A stretch of DNA of 62,951 nucleotides from Succinatimonas sp. (GTDB lineage: Bacteria; Pseudomonadota; Gammaproteobacteria; Enterobacterales; Succinivibrionaceae): NCBI GenBank assembly GCA_022779845.1, contig JALEXT010000051.1, positions 1-62,951 on the forward strand. Reading direction: 5' to 3'. The notes below the pieces were generated by a model. It had not been told where the DNA came from, made no database searches, and saw nothing but the letters and a program-made list of their open reading frames with translations. Numbering within the stretch: the stretch's first letter is position 1; each line of letters opens with the position of its first letter. Shown piece after piece: positions 18,885-28,608 of the stretch. Position numbers and translations under genes: made by a program.

Positions 18885-19514
18885 ATGGCCCGTGGCGTAA
18901 ATAAAGTAATACTAATCGGTAATTTGGGTGACGAACCTACAGTCAGAACAACCAATACAGGACGTTCGGTTGCTTCCATTTCCATGGTCACTAATGAATC
19001 TCGTCGTAACGCAGAAACCGGCGAGTATACCGAATTTGCCGAATGGCATCGCGTCACCATGTGGGGAAAACTGGCAGATATTGCCAAACAATACCTGCAT
19101 AAAGGATCACAAATTTACATAGAAGGAAAACTCCGCACCCGCTCTTATCAGGACAAAGACAATCAAAAACGTTATATAACCGAAATCGTAGCTGATGAAA
19201 TGCAGATGTTGGGACGTGCTCCGGCAAACGCTAATGCCTCACCAAACAGCTACGGACAATCATACGGCAATCAGCAAAATCAGTCTGCTTACGGTTCGTC
19301 TTCTGGGGCTTACGGTAACGCACAACCTTACGGAGCAGCCGGCAATCAATTTCAAAACGGGAATCAAAGATCCGCTTTCGACAATACCGGTTATGCTCAC
19401 ACTCAAAATTCTTCTTACGGACAACAACCGCCGGTTGCTCAGCCTCAGGCAACTACCCCTGTAGCAGAACCTGAGGAACCTGCCATGACAATGAACGACG
19501 ACATCCCGTTCTGA
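18885..19514 (+). CDS. ssb: Single-stranded DNA-binding protein
   Basis: Tetrameric protein that coats single-stranded DNA in replication, recombination and repair. The protein has 209 residues. An OB-fold (about 1-112) runs from MARGVNKVILIGNLGDEP through WHRVTMWGKLADIA to ITEIVADEMQMLG. A long disordered linker (about 113-198) rich in Asn, Gln, Gly, Ser and Tyr with repeated SYG/AYG/PYG units follows. The protein ends in the acidic partner-binding tip MNDDIPF. The linker is longer than in the 178-residue E. coli protein. Confidence 0.97.
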   Translation: MARGVNKVILIGNLGDEPTVRTTNTGRSVASISMVTNESRRNAETGEYTEFAEWHRVTMWGKLADIAKQYLHKGSQIYIEGKLRTRSYQDKDNQKRYITEIVADEMQMLGRAPANANASPNSYGQSYGNQQNQSAYGSSSGAYGNAQPYGAAGNQFQNGNQRSAFDNTGYAHTQNSSYGQQPPVAQPQATTPVAEPEEPAMTMNDDIPF

Positions 19515-19529
19515 TTTTACCTGATTTCA

Positions 19530-19603
19530 TCTCCTTTATCTTGTAAAGATAAAGGAGAAATCCCCATATCTTATGCATGTCCGTTTTAAGCATTGCGGAC
19601 ATG
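19530..19603 (+). terminator. Two hairpins downstream of ssb
   Basis: First stem TCTCCTTTATC / GATAAAGGAGA (19530-19558, loop 7). Second stem CATGTCCG / CGGACATG (19576-19603, loop 12) followed by TCTCTT. Neither has a strong T-run, so they may protect the mRNA end or terminate weakly. Confidence 0.5.
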
Positions 19604-19709
19604 TCTCTTAACGTATAGCCCCCCTTCCTTGTGTGTTATACTTTCGTCTAAAAATTTCTCTTGTTTCAGACGCGTAAAAACCGTGTCGCACCTGTAGGCT
19701 CCGACTCAA

Positions 19710-20759
19710 ATGTTCAAAAAAATACGCAGCATGTTTTCAAATGATCTTTCAATAGATCTGGGAACTGCCAACACCCTAGTTTACGTAAAAAACAAAGGCA
19801 TTGTTCTTAATGAACCGTCTGTGGTTGCCGTCAAAATAGACAGCAACGGCGGTGCTCAGCGAAAAGTAGGCGCCGTAGGCAGAGCAGCCAAAGAAATGCT
19901 TGGAAGAAATCCTGACAATATTGAAGTTATACGTCCGATGAAAGACGGCGTAATTGCAGATTTTCAATATACCGAAAAGATGTTGCAATACTTCATAGAT
20001 AAAGTTTTGACCGGTTCTCATTTCTTCCCGTTCAAACCTTCGCCCCGTGTGTTGGTTTGTGTTCCTTGCGGCGCTACTCAGGTAGAAAGACGTGCTATAC
20101 GTGAATCGGTTGAAGGCGCCGGTGCCAGTGAAGTTTTTCTTATCACCGAACCCATGGCCGCAGCCATAGGTGCCGGTTTACCTGTTTCCGAAGCAACAGG
20201 CTCCATGATTGTTGATATCGGCGGCGGTACTACTGAAGTTGCCGTCATTTCATTAAACGGCGTAGTCTATTCAAGTTCAGTACGTATAGGTGGAAATCGT
20301 TTTGATCAGGCTATCATCGATTATGTACGCAATACCAAACGCTACGAAATAGGTGAAGCCACAGCAGAAAAAGTCAAGATGGAAATAGGTTCGGCCTATG
20401 CAGAGCAAGAAATGCACGAGGAAGTCGTAAGAGGTCGCTCTGTAGTCGAAGGTGTTCCTCGTTCTTTCACTCTTAATTCCAACGAAATTCTTGAAGCTTT
20501 GTCTGATCCTATCAAAGGTATAGTCAACGCCGTGCGTACTGCTTTGGAAAAATCTCCTCCTGAATTGGCTGCAGATATATATGAACACGGGATGGTATTA
20601 TCAGGCGGCGGTGCTTTGTTACATAACCTTGATAAGTTATTACGTGAGGAAACCGGAATTCCGGTGCTCATTGCAGACGATCCTCTGACCTGCGTAGCTC
20701 GCGGCGGCGGAAAAGCATTAGAAATGTACGACGCTCAAGACAGCGAAATTTTTGACTGA
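19710..20759 (+). CDS. mreB: Rod shape-determining protein MreB
   Basis: Actin-like cytoskeletal ATPase that positions the elongasome for lateral cell-wall synthesis, so the cell is probably a rod. The protein has 349 residues. The N-terminal amphipathic segment [13 protein letters not shown] is followed by the phosphate-1 motif [10 protein letters not shown], then [13 protein letters not shown], phosphate-2 [15 protein letters not shown], and LSGGGALL. A possible -10 element TATACT lies at 19637-19642. It is first in the mreBCD-maf-tldD cluster. Confidence 0.98.
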   Translation: MFKKIRSMFSNDLSIDLGTANTLVYVKNKGIVLNEPSVVAVKIDSNGGAQRKVGAVGRAAKEMLGRNPDNIEVIRPMKDGVIADFQYTEKMLQYFIDKVLTGSHFFPFKPSPRVLVCVPCGATQVERRAIRESVEGAGASEVFLITEPMAAAIGAGLPVSEATGSMIVDIGGGTTEVAVISLNGVVYSSSVRIGGNRFDQAIIDYVRNTKRYEIGEATAEKVKMEIGSAYAEQEMHEEVVRGRSVVEGVPRSFTLNSNEILEALSDPIKGIVNAVRTALEKSPPELAADIYEHGMVLSGGGALLHNLDKLLREETGIPVLIADDPLTCVARGGGKALEMYDAQDSEIFD

Positions 20760-20776
20760 AATATTTATTCATAGAA

Positions 20777-20802
20777 CAGGGATCCTCTCTATAGGATCCC
20801 TG
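20777..20802 (+). terminator. Stem-loop between mreB and mreC
   Basis: Perfect 10-bp stem CAGGGATCCT / AGGATCCCTG with a 6-nt loop and no T-run. It is likely an attenuator or mRNA-stabilising element that lets MreB exceed MreC and MreD. Confidence 0.55.
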
Positions 20803-20843
20803 CTGTTTCACTGCTTTTACAGCAATTTTCCTCGGATCCTGAC

Positions 20844-21824
20844 TTGATCAAAAGATTAGAACTCAAAGACTTACTGATCCATATACGTTTTTTAGTATTG
20901 GTATTAATATCCGTAGCTTTAATTGCCGTGGATATGAGTTCAAAGACACTGAGTAATGCCAGATACTATCTGGAGACTGCACTATATCCAATCCTGGCAT
21001 TAGCCGACTCTCCGCATAAAGTATCAAAAATGGTTTCAAGTCATCTGCAAAGCAGTAGCGAGCTTATTAAAGAAAACGAAAGATTGTCAGCAGAAAACTT
21101 CATGCAACGAGCTGATATTCTTCGCTTAAAATCGTTGGAATCTGAAAATGAAGCTATGCGGCGCATGCTCAACTCTCCCATTAGGAAAACCTCCAAGCGC
21201 CTTTTTGCCGAAGTAGTGGATGTTGCAGCAGATCTCTATCAACGTCGTGTCGTTATTAATCGTGGTACCGGCTCAGGTGTATACGTGGGGATGCCGGTCA
21301 TGACTGATACAGGATTAGTAGGTCAAGTTATATCCGTAAATTATGCCTTTTCAAGGGTGTTATTGCTAACTGATAATCTGAGTGCTGTACCGGTAATAAA
21401 CACAAGAAACCAGGTTAGAGCAATAGCTGCTGGAGATAACGGCAATGATGAGCTGTTGATCAACAATGTCCCCCGCAGCACTGATTTCAAAGTTGGCGAC
21501 ACTTTAGTAACATCTGGATTAGGCGGAGTTTTCCCAGAAGGATATCCGGTGGCTACAGTAACATCGGTTGGTTTTTCTGAATCCCAACCCTTTGCTTTTA
21601 TTAAGGCCAAACCTGCTGTTGACGCAACTACCATGCGTTACGTTCTGTTGTTGTGGTATCACGGCAACGGTGACGATGAAGTAGGATTGGGTACTCCAAA
21701 AGAAGCTACTGACGGAAAAATAGTATTAAGACGCGATCGTATAAAAAAATTAATTGAATCCATGTCTACTGAAGAAGCTCACATCAAAACCGATCATTCA
21801 GAACAGGAAAAGGGTGAACAATGA
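20844..21824 (+). CDS. mreC: Rod shape-determining protein MreC
   Basis: Bitopic inner-membrane protein of the elongasome, 326 residues. It has an N-terminal membrane helix (IHIRFLVLVLISVALIAV), a coiled coil around residues 65-105, then a beta-rich periplasmic domain with VVINRGTGSGVYVGMPV and TSGLGGVFPEGYPV. The start appears to be TTG at 20844, because the first downstream Met (residue 31) would remove the membrane helix; no clear ribosome binding site precedes it, which suggests weak translation. It overlaps mreD by 4 nt. Confidence 0.94.
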   Translation: MIKRLELKDLLIHIRFLVLVLISVALIAVDMSSKTLSNARYYLETALYPILALADSPHKVSKMVSSHLQSSSELIKENERLSAENFMQRADILRLKSLESENEAMRRMLNSPIRKTSKRLFAEVVDVAADLYQRRVVINRGTGSGVYVGMPVMTDTGLVGQVISVNYAFSRVLLLTDNLSAVPVINTRNQVRAIAAGDNGNDELLINNVPRSTDFKVGDTLVTSGLGGVFPEGYPVATVTSVGFSESQPFAFIKAKPAVDATTMRYVLLLWYHGNGDDEVGLGTPKEATDGKIVLRRDRIKKLIESMSTEEAHIKTDHSEQEKGEQ

Positions 21825-22339
21825 GTAAAAACAAAGAAACACATTCTCCTTTGTTGTTACTGCTCCCCTTTTTATTGGTAGCGGTGATCTTGCAAATAGC
21901 TTCATTGCCCTCTTTTATAGACGAAAATCGTCCTGATTTTGCGGCTATAGTAATGATTTTTTTTGCAACGATAGTAGGGTCTAACATCTGTCTTGAGCTT
22001 GCTTGGTTGACAGGTTTTGTCATCGACCTTTTAATTGGCGCTCCTCTTGGCATCAATGCTCTTACTCTTTGCGCTCAGGTATACCTGATATCGTCACAAT
22101 TTTCTGCTTTTTCAAAGTATAAACTGTGGCAACAAGCTCTTACCATAAGCCTATGTTCTTTAATAGTAAGAATAGGTGGATATTGGTTAGCACATGTGAT
22201 CATGCAAACTAATTACGAAACCAATTTTCTTATGCCATCTTTACTGATGGGGTTGCTATGGTTACCGCTATGCCCGCTGTTTAATTTTTTTGTATCAAAT
22301 ATAAGCGGCACAATCTCTCATGATCCGGAAAAAAAATAA
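21821..22339 (+). CDS. mreD: Rod shape-determining protein MreD
   Basis: Small polytopic inner-membrane protein of 172 residues with about five helices, a partner of MreC in the elongasome. Start ATGA overlaps the mreC stop. Landmarks are LLLLPFLLVAVILQIASLP near the N-terminus and GFVIDLLIGAPLGINAL in the middle. The 3' end overlaps maf by 20 nt, so the cluster is translationally coupled. Confidence 0.92.
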   Translation: MSKNKETHSPLLLLLPFLLVAVILQIASLPSFIDENRPDFAAIVMIFFATIVGSNICLELAWLTGFVIDLLIGAPLGINALTLCAQVYLISSQFSAFSKYKLWQQALTISLCSLIVRIGGYWLAHVIMQTNYETNFLMPSLLMGLLWLPLCPLFNFFVSNISGTISHDPEKK

Positions 22340-22916
22340 TTTAATCCTAGCTTCAGGCTCTCCTCGTCGTCGTGAACTGCTTTCAAGACTTACAAATGAT
22401 TTTCAAATAGCAATTCCAAATACAGATGAGCACATTCTTCCAAATGAAGATCCCAAGAATTTGGTTTTAAGACTTTCACTTGAAAAAGCTCTTGCAGTAC
22501 AGAAAAAATATCCGGATGCTACCATTTTATCCGCAGATACAGTAGTGACGTATGAAGGAAGGATCTTAGGAAAACCGCATGATCACAACGAAGCTTTTGA
22601 ATTTTTGAAATTACTAAACAATCGTACCCATGAAGTATTTACCGGAATATGTGTACTACTTCGTAAAGATATCAGACAAAAATGCATACAAACTCAGGTA
22701 ACGTTCGGTAATTTTAAAGAACAAATTTTAAAAACCTACGCTGACAGCGAAGAAGTATTGGATAAAGCTGGAGCATATGCCATTCAGGGGAAAGGAGCTT
22801 TTCTCGTACGCTCAATCAATGGATCAGCAAGTTCAGTGATAGGCTTGCCTCTTTACGAAACTTCAGAATTATTACTCTCGTTAGAGAGCGGAATTTTCAA
22901 CGGAGAAAGACAATGA
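22320..22916 (+). CDS. yhdE: Maf-type nucleotide pyrophosphatase (YhdE-like)
   Basis: House-cleaning enzyme that hydrolyses dTTP/UTP and modified pyrimidine triphosphates. The protein has 198 residues with the Maf hallmark LILASGSPRRRELL at the start, SADTVVTYEGRILGKPHD, and GAYAIQGKGAFLVRSINGSASSVIGLPLYE. The position after mreD matches yhdE of E. coli. Overlaps mreD by 20 nt and tldD by 4 nt. The rng (RNase G) gene that follows yhdE in E. coli is missing. Confidence 0.94.
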   Translation: MIRKKNNLILASGSPRRRELLSRLTNDFQIAIPNTDEHILPNEDPKNLVLRLSLEKALAVQKKYPDATILSADTVVTYEGRILGKPHDHNEAFEFLKLLNNRTHEVFTGICVLLRKDIRQKCIQTQVTFGNFKEQILKTYADSEEVLDKAGAYAIQGKGAFLVRSINGSASSVIGLPLYETSELLLSLESGIFNGERQ

Positions 22917-24355
22917 ATATTCAAGAACAGACAAAAAACATTCTGTTCAAAAATTCAGATATTGACAGTCGGATAATAGAGTCTTCTCTGGCTCTTTTGC
23001 ATGAACGAAAAATTGACTTCGGAGATTTGTTCTTCGAACGGGTCTCTTCAGAAAGCTTTTTCTTGGAAGAAGGAATTATTAAAGGAGGATCCTTTGACAT
23101 TTCTCAAGGTGTCGGTGTAAGAACCGTATTGGGAGGTAAAACCGGATTTTCATACAGTGACGTACTGGATGCCGCATCTTTAAAAGAAGCTTGTCTTGCA
23201 GCGCGCTCTATTTCTCAAGAGAGTGTTGTTATCCCAAGAAGAATTTCTTTAAATAACAACAAAACGAAACCGCTTTATGATGCAAACGATCCAATTCTCA
23301 GTATACCAAGAGAACAAAAAATCAAAGCTTTGGAACGTATAGATGCTCTTGCAAGGGCAGCGGATCCAAGGGTCAAGCAAGTCATTGCCGCATTATCCAG
23401 CACATACAGGGTAATTTTAATTGCTGACAGCGATGGCAGAATATCTTGTGATATAAAACCGATTGTTTCGCTGTCTGCCAGTGTAACACTTGAACAAAAA
23501 GGCAATCGTGAGCAAGGTTTCGGTGCTGCCGGCGGAGCTTTCATGCTCGATCGCATTACCAAAGAAGAAGATTTGACAAACATTGCCAATGAAGCTGTAC
23601 GAGTAGCCGCATTAAATCTTGAAGCAATACCGGCCCCTGCCGGCAATATGACCGTAGTTTTAGGTTCAGGATGGCCGGGAGTATTAATTCATGAAGCTGT
23701 AGGTCACGGACTCGAAGGAGATTTTAATCGTACCGGCAGTTCAAACTTCACAGGAAAAATAGGCACTCAGGTTGCTTCAAAAGCCTGTACGATTGTAGAC
23801 GACGGAACCATGGCAGAACGCAGGGGGTCCCAATCTATCGACGATGAAGGCAATAAAACGCAGCGCAATGTATTAATTGAAAAAGGGATCCTCAAAGGCT
23901 ACATGCAGGATCGCCAAAATGCCATGCTTATGAAAACACAACCAACAGGCAACGGCAGACGCGAAAGCTATAACTGTTTACCCATTCCTCGCATGACTAA
24001 CACCTTCATGATGCCCGGAGACTATGATAAAAATGAAATTATCGAAGGAGTGGACAAAGGAATTTATGCGGTCAATTTCAAAGGCGGACAGGTAGATATT
24101 ACCTCCGGAAAATTCGTATTCTCCACATCCGAGGCTTACCTTATTGAACACGGTAAAATTACCGCACCAATCAAAGGCGCTACATTGATAGGCAATGGTC
24201 CAGAAACCATGAAGCAAGTTTCCATGGTAGGCAACGATCTGTCTTTTGATAAAGGAATAGGTGTATGCGGGAAAGCAGGACAGAGTGTACCTGTCGGTAT
24301 CGGCACTCCGACACTTAAGATTGACTCAATAACTGTCGGAGGTACAAAATCCTAA
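22913..24355 (+). CDS. tldD: Metalloprotease TldD
   Basis: Zinc-bearing catalytic subunit of the TldD/TldE protease, 480 residues. The active site HEAVGHGLEGD follows a GSGWPGVLIHEA segment, with the C-terminal half containing GKIGTQVASKACTIVDDGT and KGGQVDITSGKFVFS. The start overlaps maf by 4 nt (ATGA). The partner gene pmbA is separate at 12804-14159. Convergent with darP, with the stop codons directly adjacent. Confidence 0.97.
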   Translation: MNIQEQTKNILFKNSDIDSRIIESSLALLHERKIDFGDLFFERVSSESFFLEEGIIKGGSFDISQGVGVRTVLGGKTGFSYSDVLDAASLKEACLAARSISQESVVIPRRISLNNNKTKPLYDANDPILSIPREQKIKALERIDALARAADPRVKQVIAALSSTYRVILIADSDGRISCDIKPIVSLSASVTLEQKGNREQGFGAAGGAFMLDRITKEEDLTNIANEAVRVAALNLEAIPAPAGNMTVVLGSGWPGVLIHEAVGHGLEGDFNRTGSSNFTGKIGTQVASKACTIVDDGTMAERRGSQSIDDEGNKTQRNVLIEKGILKGYMQDRQNAMLMKTQPTGNGRRESYNCLPIPRMTNTFMMPGDYDKNEIIEGVDKGIYAVNFKGGQVDITSGKFVFSTSEAYLIEHGKITAPIKGATLIGNGPETMKQVSMVGNDLSFDKGIGVCGKAGQSVPVGIGTPTLKIDSITVGGTKS

Positions 24356-24922
24356 CTAAGAAATTAATGTATCCGGGACCTTGATCCCGGCTTTTTTGAT
24401 TTCTGTTTTTAAAAATTTAAACAGCTGTCGAGCTGCAGGTTTTTCTTCTCCGTTTTCAACTTTTAAAGCTTCTTCTTTAGCTTTTTTTACCAAATTACGT
24501 AATTTGTTACGATCAAGATCTTTACACAGCAAACACAAGGCGTTTATTGTTTCTACACCGCTATTGATAAGCTCGCTGCGCAGTTTCTCATAACGCATAA
24601 CGTCAGGATCTTCTTTTGAAGAAGCTCCTAACAGGGAAAGTTGCTTTTTTAAATCAATATCAGAATAATCACGCATAAGCTTGGCCGCATATTGTAGCTG
24701 TCGCCTTTTTTCATCGCTTCTCGGACGTAATTTTCTGGCCACACTTATGGCTTCACGTACGTCAGAAGGTAATACCAATTTAGCAAAACTTTGATCTCCT
24801 AAACTGGCTACTTCTTCTACTAATTTTCTGACAGCCTGAGCCTCGCGTTTATGAGCACTGCGGCTCATTTCATCTGGTTCGGTATCAAAGCCTTCAAAAT
24901 GAGGTATGTCGTTATTCATCAA
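24356..24922 (-). CDS. darP: Ribosome-associated protein DarP (YjgA, DUF615)
   Basis: Protein of 188 residues that in E. coli associates with late 50S assembly intermediates. Visible features are the acidic start, a charged helical body with RSAHKREAQAVRKLVEEV, KLVLPSDVREAI and KRRQLQYAAKLMRD, and the end RQLFKFLKTEIKKAG. It lies tail-to-tail with tldD without a gap and just downstream of mlaB. The zero-length gap means any terminator for either gene lies within the other. Confidence 0.92.
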   Translation of the reverse strand: MMNNDIPHFEGFDTEPDEMSRSAHKREAQAVRKLVEEVASLGDQSFAKLVLPSDVREAISVARKLRPRSDEKRRQLQYAAKLMRDYSDIDLKKQLSLLGASSKEDPDVMRYEKLRSELINSGVETINALCLLCKDLDRNKLRNLVKKAKEEALKVENGEEKPAARQLFKFLKTEIKKAGIKVPDTLIS

Positions 24923-24933
24923 TTTTCTCGTAT

Positions 24934-25185
24934 TTATCTTTGTTCACAATCAAAAAGGTCGGCAATTTTAAATACCGAAATCAGTTTCAAAAGATCTTCA
25001 TCAGCATTTATAAGCTTTAATTTTCTTCCTTTTTTTAAGCTTTTGGTCCATCTCACCAAAAATGCCACACCGGCCGAATCAATTTTCACGCCGCCAAGAT
25101 TGACTGCATCGGCAGAAAAAAAATCTGATCTTTGCTTCCACAATCTAGGAACAGTAAGCTTGGTTAACTCGGTAAAAACGATCAT
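24934..25185 (-). CDS. mlaB: STAS-domain protein MlaB
   Basis: Cytoplasmic subunit of the MlaFEDB phospholipid transporter that stabilises the ATPase MlaF. The protein has 83 residues, forming one STAS domain with the conserved loop VKIDSAGVAFLVRW that holds the Ser/Thr contact site. It overlaps mlaC by 4 nt and is last in mlaFEDCB. Confidence 0.9.
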   Translation of the reverse strand: MIVFTELTKLTVPRLWKQRSDFFSADAVNLGGVKIDSAGVAFLVRWTKSLKKGRKLKLINADEDLLKLISVFKIADLFDCEQR

Positions 25186-25793
25186 TCAGATACCTTGGCT
25201 TTTTTTAACAAATTAATAGCTTCGCTTATACCCTTGTCTCTTATCACAGGAGACAACTCAGCCTGCTTGGCATCCAAAATACTTATATTTTCTGCTATCA
25301 AATCAAAAGCTTTCCACTCTCCGCTCTTTTTATTAAGTCTCATCTTAACGACGAAATTGATATCAGGCGCACCGTTTTGCGTAACCGTATATTTAACCGA
25401 GACAATAGTCGTATCTGCAGGTACGTCGGAAACGGGACTCACTTTTAATTCCTGATTGGAATATTTACTAAGTGCATTTGACATGGAGCGCATCATGTAG
25501 TCACCAAAGGCTTCCGTAAAAGCGTCCCTTTCTTCCTTGCTAGTTTGCTTAAGTGATGTACCGATTACCTTATATGCGGCATAACGTACATCGACATACG
25601 GTAGTAAATCCTTTTTTATGATCCCGATCACCACGTTGTTATCATGCAAACGCTCACGATTAGTTTTCAAATCATCAAATGTTTGTACTGCAATTGCATT
25701 AGCCGTTTCATAAGGGTTATCGTTTTTAGCATATGACATAAATGACGTCATCAGCATCACTGTTGCAACTATAACGGTTTTAAAAATCTTCAT
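25182..25793 (-). CDS. mlaC: Periplasmic phospholipid-binding protein MlaC
   Basis: Shuttles phospholipid between the outer-membrane MlaA complex and MlaFEDB. The protein has 203 residues with a signal peptide (about 1-22, MKIFKTVIVATVMLMTSFMSYA) and the Tol_Tol_Ttg2 fold: DLLPYVDVRYAAYKVIG and EAFGDYMMRSMSNALSKYSN. mlaA is not in this window. Confidence 0.94.
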   Translation of the reverse strand: MKIFKTVIVATVMLMTSFMSYAKNDNPYETANAIAVQTFDDLKTNRERLHDNNVVIGIIKKDLLPYVDVRYAAYKVIGTSLKQTSKEERDAFTEAFGDYMMRSMSNALSKYSNQELKVSPVSDVPADTTIVSVKYTVTQNGAPDINFVVKMRLNKKSGEWKAFDLIAENISILDAKQAELSPVIRDKGISEAINLLKKAKVSE

Positions 25794-25823
25794 ACCAATC
25801 TCCCTTGATCCTGTCTACCTTAT

Positions 25824-26324
25824 TTACTCTGACTTTTTCTTTTCTTCCTGGGCATCAGATCCTGCGCTGTAAAGGAACTTTCCTATAAGATCCTCCAGTA
25901 CTAAAGCAGAACCAGTATCGGTAAAGTAGTCACCGTCTTTCATATATTCACTTCCCGACTCTTCATCATAAAATCCAGGAGTTATCGACACATATTGTTC
26001 TCCTATAATTCCAGCCGTCTGAATAGATGCTTTCGATTCATTGGATAAAGACGAACATGACGAATCAATTTCCATGTCAACAACTGGGATCAGGTTTTTA
26101 TCATCAAGATAAATTTTAGAAATGCGTCCTACCGTCACTCCGCCAATTTTTACAGGAGCCCTTAACTTCAAAGAACCTATATTGTCAAACTTTGCATGCA
26201 GGGTATAAAACGCAGAACTGCCATTTAATACCAAACCGGCTATTTTAAGAGACATCACTGCCGCTGCTATAATTGATGCAAAAACAAAGAATCCAACCAG
26301 AATTTCCGCTTTTAAATATTTCAT
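25824..26324 (-). CDS. mlaD: MCE-domain protein MlaD
   Basis: Inner-membrane anchored hexameric ring of the MlaFEDB complex. The protein has 166 residues: one N-terminal helix (about 7-27, EILVGFFVFASIIAAAVMSL), a single MCE domain with FDNIGSLKLRAPVKIGGVTVG, and a charged tail. The gene lies 12 nt after mlaE. Confidence 0.95.
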   Translation of the reverse strand: MKYLKAEILVGFFVFASIIAAAVMSLKIAGLVLNGSSAFYTLHAKFDNIGSLKLRAPVKIGGVTVGRISKIYLDDKNLIPVVDMEIDSSCSSLSNESKASIQTAGIIGEQYVSITPGFYDEESGSEYMKDGDYFTDTGSALVLEDLIGKFLYSAGSDAQEEKKKSE

Positions 26325-26336
26325 TTTTATACTTTC

Positions 26337-27110
26337 CTAAAACATCAACGCGGTCAAAATAAAATCCAATCCCAGTACCGACAACGACGACTGCACCACT
26401 GTGGAGGTGGTTGCCGCACTGATCCCCGCAGAAGTCGGTTTGCAGTCATAACCGTTAAATAAGGCTATCCAAGTACAAACCACGGCAAAAACAAAAGATT
26501 TGACCGCCATTGGTATGACATCATCAAAAATATCAACGCTAGACTGCATTCCGGACCAAAAAATTCCTTCATCAAGTCCGAGCCAATCCACGCCTACCAA
26601 TTTACCGCCATAAATACCTATCACAGCAAACAACAGCGAAAGTAAAGGCAGACTAATAACACCTCCCCAGAATCTCGGTGCTATTACTCTATGCAACGGG
26701 TCTACAGCCATCATTTCTAACGCAGAAAGCTGTTCTGACGCTTTAAGTTGTCCTATTTCAGCTGTAAGTGCAGAACCTGCACGTCCTGCATATAACAATG
26801 CCGCTACCACCGGTCCTAATTCTCTGATTATCGATAAAGCTACTAATGTTCCCAAAGAGCCAGTAGCCATAAAATCTTTAAGAATATTGAAACCTTGTAA
26901 TCCCAAGACCATGCCAATAAACAATCCTGACACTAAAATTATGATCACAGACTGAACGCCGACAAAGTAAACCTCATTGATAAGCAACAAAGTATTGCGT
27001 TTAAAATCAGGCTTTACCAACAGCACATTTATAAGCATGACAAAGGAACGACCAAGTGAAGAGATCTTCTGCAGAAAATATCTGCCCAAAGCTCCCAGAA
27101 AATTCAGCAT
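26337..27110 (-). CDS. mlaE: MlaE permease
   Basis: Membrane subunit of the phospholipid ABC transporter, 257 residues with about five hydrophobic helices. The conserved family stretch [28 protein letters not shown] is visible; in related permeases this region contacts the ATPase. Its start shares one base with the mlaF stop (TAATG), so the two are translationally coupled. Confidence 0.95.
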   Translation of the reverse strand: MLNFLGALGRYFLQKISSLGRSFVMLINVLLVKPDFKRNTLLLINEVYFVGVQSVIIILVSGLFIGMVLGLQGFNILKDFMATGSLGTLVALSIIRELGPVVAALLYAGRAGSALTAEIGQLKASEQLSALEMMAVDPLHRVIAPRFWGGVISLPLLSLLFAVIGIYGGKLVGVDWLGLDEGIFWSGMQSSVDIFDDVIPMAVKSFVFAVVCTWIALFNGYDCKPTSAGISAATTSTVVQSSLSVLGLDFILTALMF

Positions 27111-27904
27111 TAAAGTTCCTCCAGATAATTATCTTTTCCTTTTAGATGAAAAGCATACGGACCATCAAATTCACCGTTAATAAACTGTCTGATCCTGGGA
27201 TCTGAACTGTTTTTTATTTCTTCTGGAGTACCTTCTCCAAGAACGCTGCCTTCGGCCACTATCACAACATAATGTGCTATTTCCAAAATCTCTTTTACAT
27301 CGTGAGTTACCACTATTGAACTTAAACCCAGAGCTTCATTTAAATCAGCTATAAGCTTCACTAAAACCCCTTTGGTAATGGGATCCTGACCGACAAAAGG
27401 CTCATCATACATAATCAGTTCCGGATCAAGAACCATGGCTCTTGCCAAAGCAGCACGTCTTGACATTCCCCCTGACAATTCCGACGGGTACAACTTTGAG
27501 GCTGCACGCATTCCCACCGCCTCAAGTTTCATCATCACCACATCACGTATAATTTCATGAGGTAAATTAGTGTGTTCATAAAGAGGATAGGCCGTATTTT
27601 CAAATACGTTCATATCCTGAAACAGGGCCCCGCTTTGAAATAGCATGCTCATTTTTTGCCTAATTTTATAAAGTTCTTTACGTTTTAGGGCATGCATATC
27701 GACGCCGTCAAACAATACTTTTCCACAATCAGGCTTTAACTGAGCACCAATCAGACGCAGAACAGTAGTTTTTCCTGTTCCCGAAGGTCCCAGAACAGCT
27801 GTAATTTTTCCGCGAGGAAAAGAAACATTCAAACCGTGGTAAATATTCTTTCCTGAATATGAAAAAGAAACATTTTCAATTTTAACGATGGGATCATCAT
27901 TCAT
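27110..27904 (-). CDS. mlaF: Phospholipid ABC transporter ATPase MlaF
   Basis: ATPase of the MlaFEDB complex, 264 residues. Walker [14 protein letters not shown], signature [15 protein letters not shown], Walker [14 protein letters not shown] and the H-loop VVTHD are all intact. First gene of mlaFEDCB, divergent from kdsC over 158 nt, a shorter distance than in E. coli because kdsD is absent. Confidence 0.96.
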   Translation of the reverse strand: MNDDPIVKIENVSFSYSGKNIYHGLNVSFPRGKITAVLGPSGTGKTTVLRLIGAQLKPDCGKVLFDGVDMHALKRKELYKIRQKMSMLFQSGALFQDMNVFENTAYPLYEHTNLPHEIIRDVVMMKLEAVGMRAASKLYPSELSGGMSRRAALARAMVLDPELIMYDEPFVGQDPITKGVLVKLIADLNEALGLSSIVVTHDVKEILEIAHYVVIVAEGSVLGEGTPEEIKNSSDPRIRQFINGEFDGPYAFHLKGKDNYLEEL

Positions 27905-28062
27905 ATGTTTGAATCCGGCTGTCTGCTAACCCGCTATAAGCAGGATATAATTTATGGATAGCATGATGCTTGCCGGTATTCTACAAGATATGGCACAAAA
28001 CTCGTAACAGACAAAAAACGATATTCGACGCGAAAATATCACCTTCGTACAGGGAGCTCATT

Positions 28063-28608
28063 ATGATAAACACTTGCTACGGATTTATATCTGAACAAGT
28101 CTTTTCCCGTCTTTCCAAAATCAAACTTTTAATGCTTGATGTGGACGGGACTTTAACCGACGGGGGAATTTATCTCAACAACGATACCGGAGAATACAAG
28201 CGTTTTTACACCAAAGACGGTTTGGGGCTTACTCAATTACAATCAAAAAGTGACTGCGTATGCGCTGTTATTACCGGTCGAAGCTCCCATTTGGTAGAAC
28301 GCAGATGTGAGGAAGTTCAAATCAAATATGTGATACAAGGGCAAAAAGACAAAGCACCTGCAGTAGCAGAACTTCTAAAAAGATTCGGTTTGACCAAAGA
28401 ACAATCGGCATCAATTGGTGATGATCATAATGATTTACCTATGTTTGATGCTTCAGGTTTTTGTGCCTGTCCTCAAGATGCAGTACCGTTTATTCAAAAG
28501 CGAGCAGATCTTACTTTACATCGTGACGGCGGTCGTGGTGCTGTAAGAGAATTATGCGATCTTATCCTGATGGCAAAAGGGATCATGAATACAGACGGCG
28601 GTTTTTGA
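28063..28608 (+). CDS. kdsC: 3-deoxy-D-manno-octulosonate 8-phosphate phosphatase
   Basis: HAD-type phosphatase that releases KDO for lipopolysaccharide inner core. The protein has 181 residues. The nucleophile motif is LMLDVDGTLTDGGIYL, followed by KDGLGLTQLQ, VITGRSS, and the motif IV segment SIGDDHNDLPMF. ATG 28063 has AGGGAG 7 nt upstream; the frame runs open to 27970, but that part is not conserved. The isomerase kdsD, normally just upstream, is missing. The stop overlaps lptC (TGATG). Confidence 0.96.
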   Translation: MINTCYGFISEQVFSRLSKIKLLMLDVDGTLTDGGIYLNNDTGEYKRFYTKDGLGLTQLQSKSDCVCAVITGRSSHLVERRCEEVQIKYVIQGQKDKAPAVAELLKRFGLTKEQSASIGDDHNDLPMFDASGFCACPQDAVPFIQKRADLTLHRDGGRGAVRELCDLILMAKGIMNTDGGF

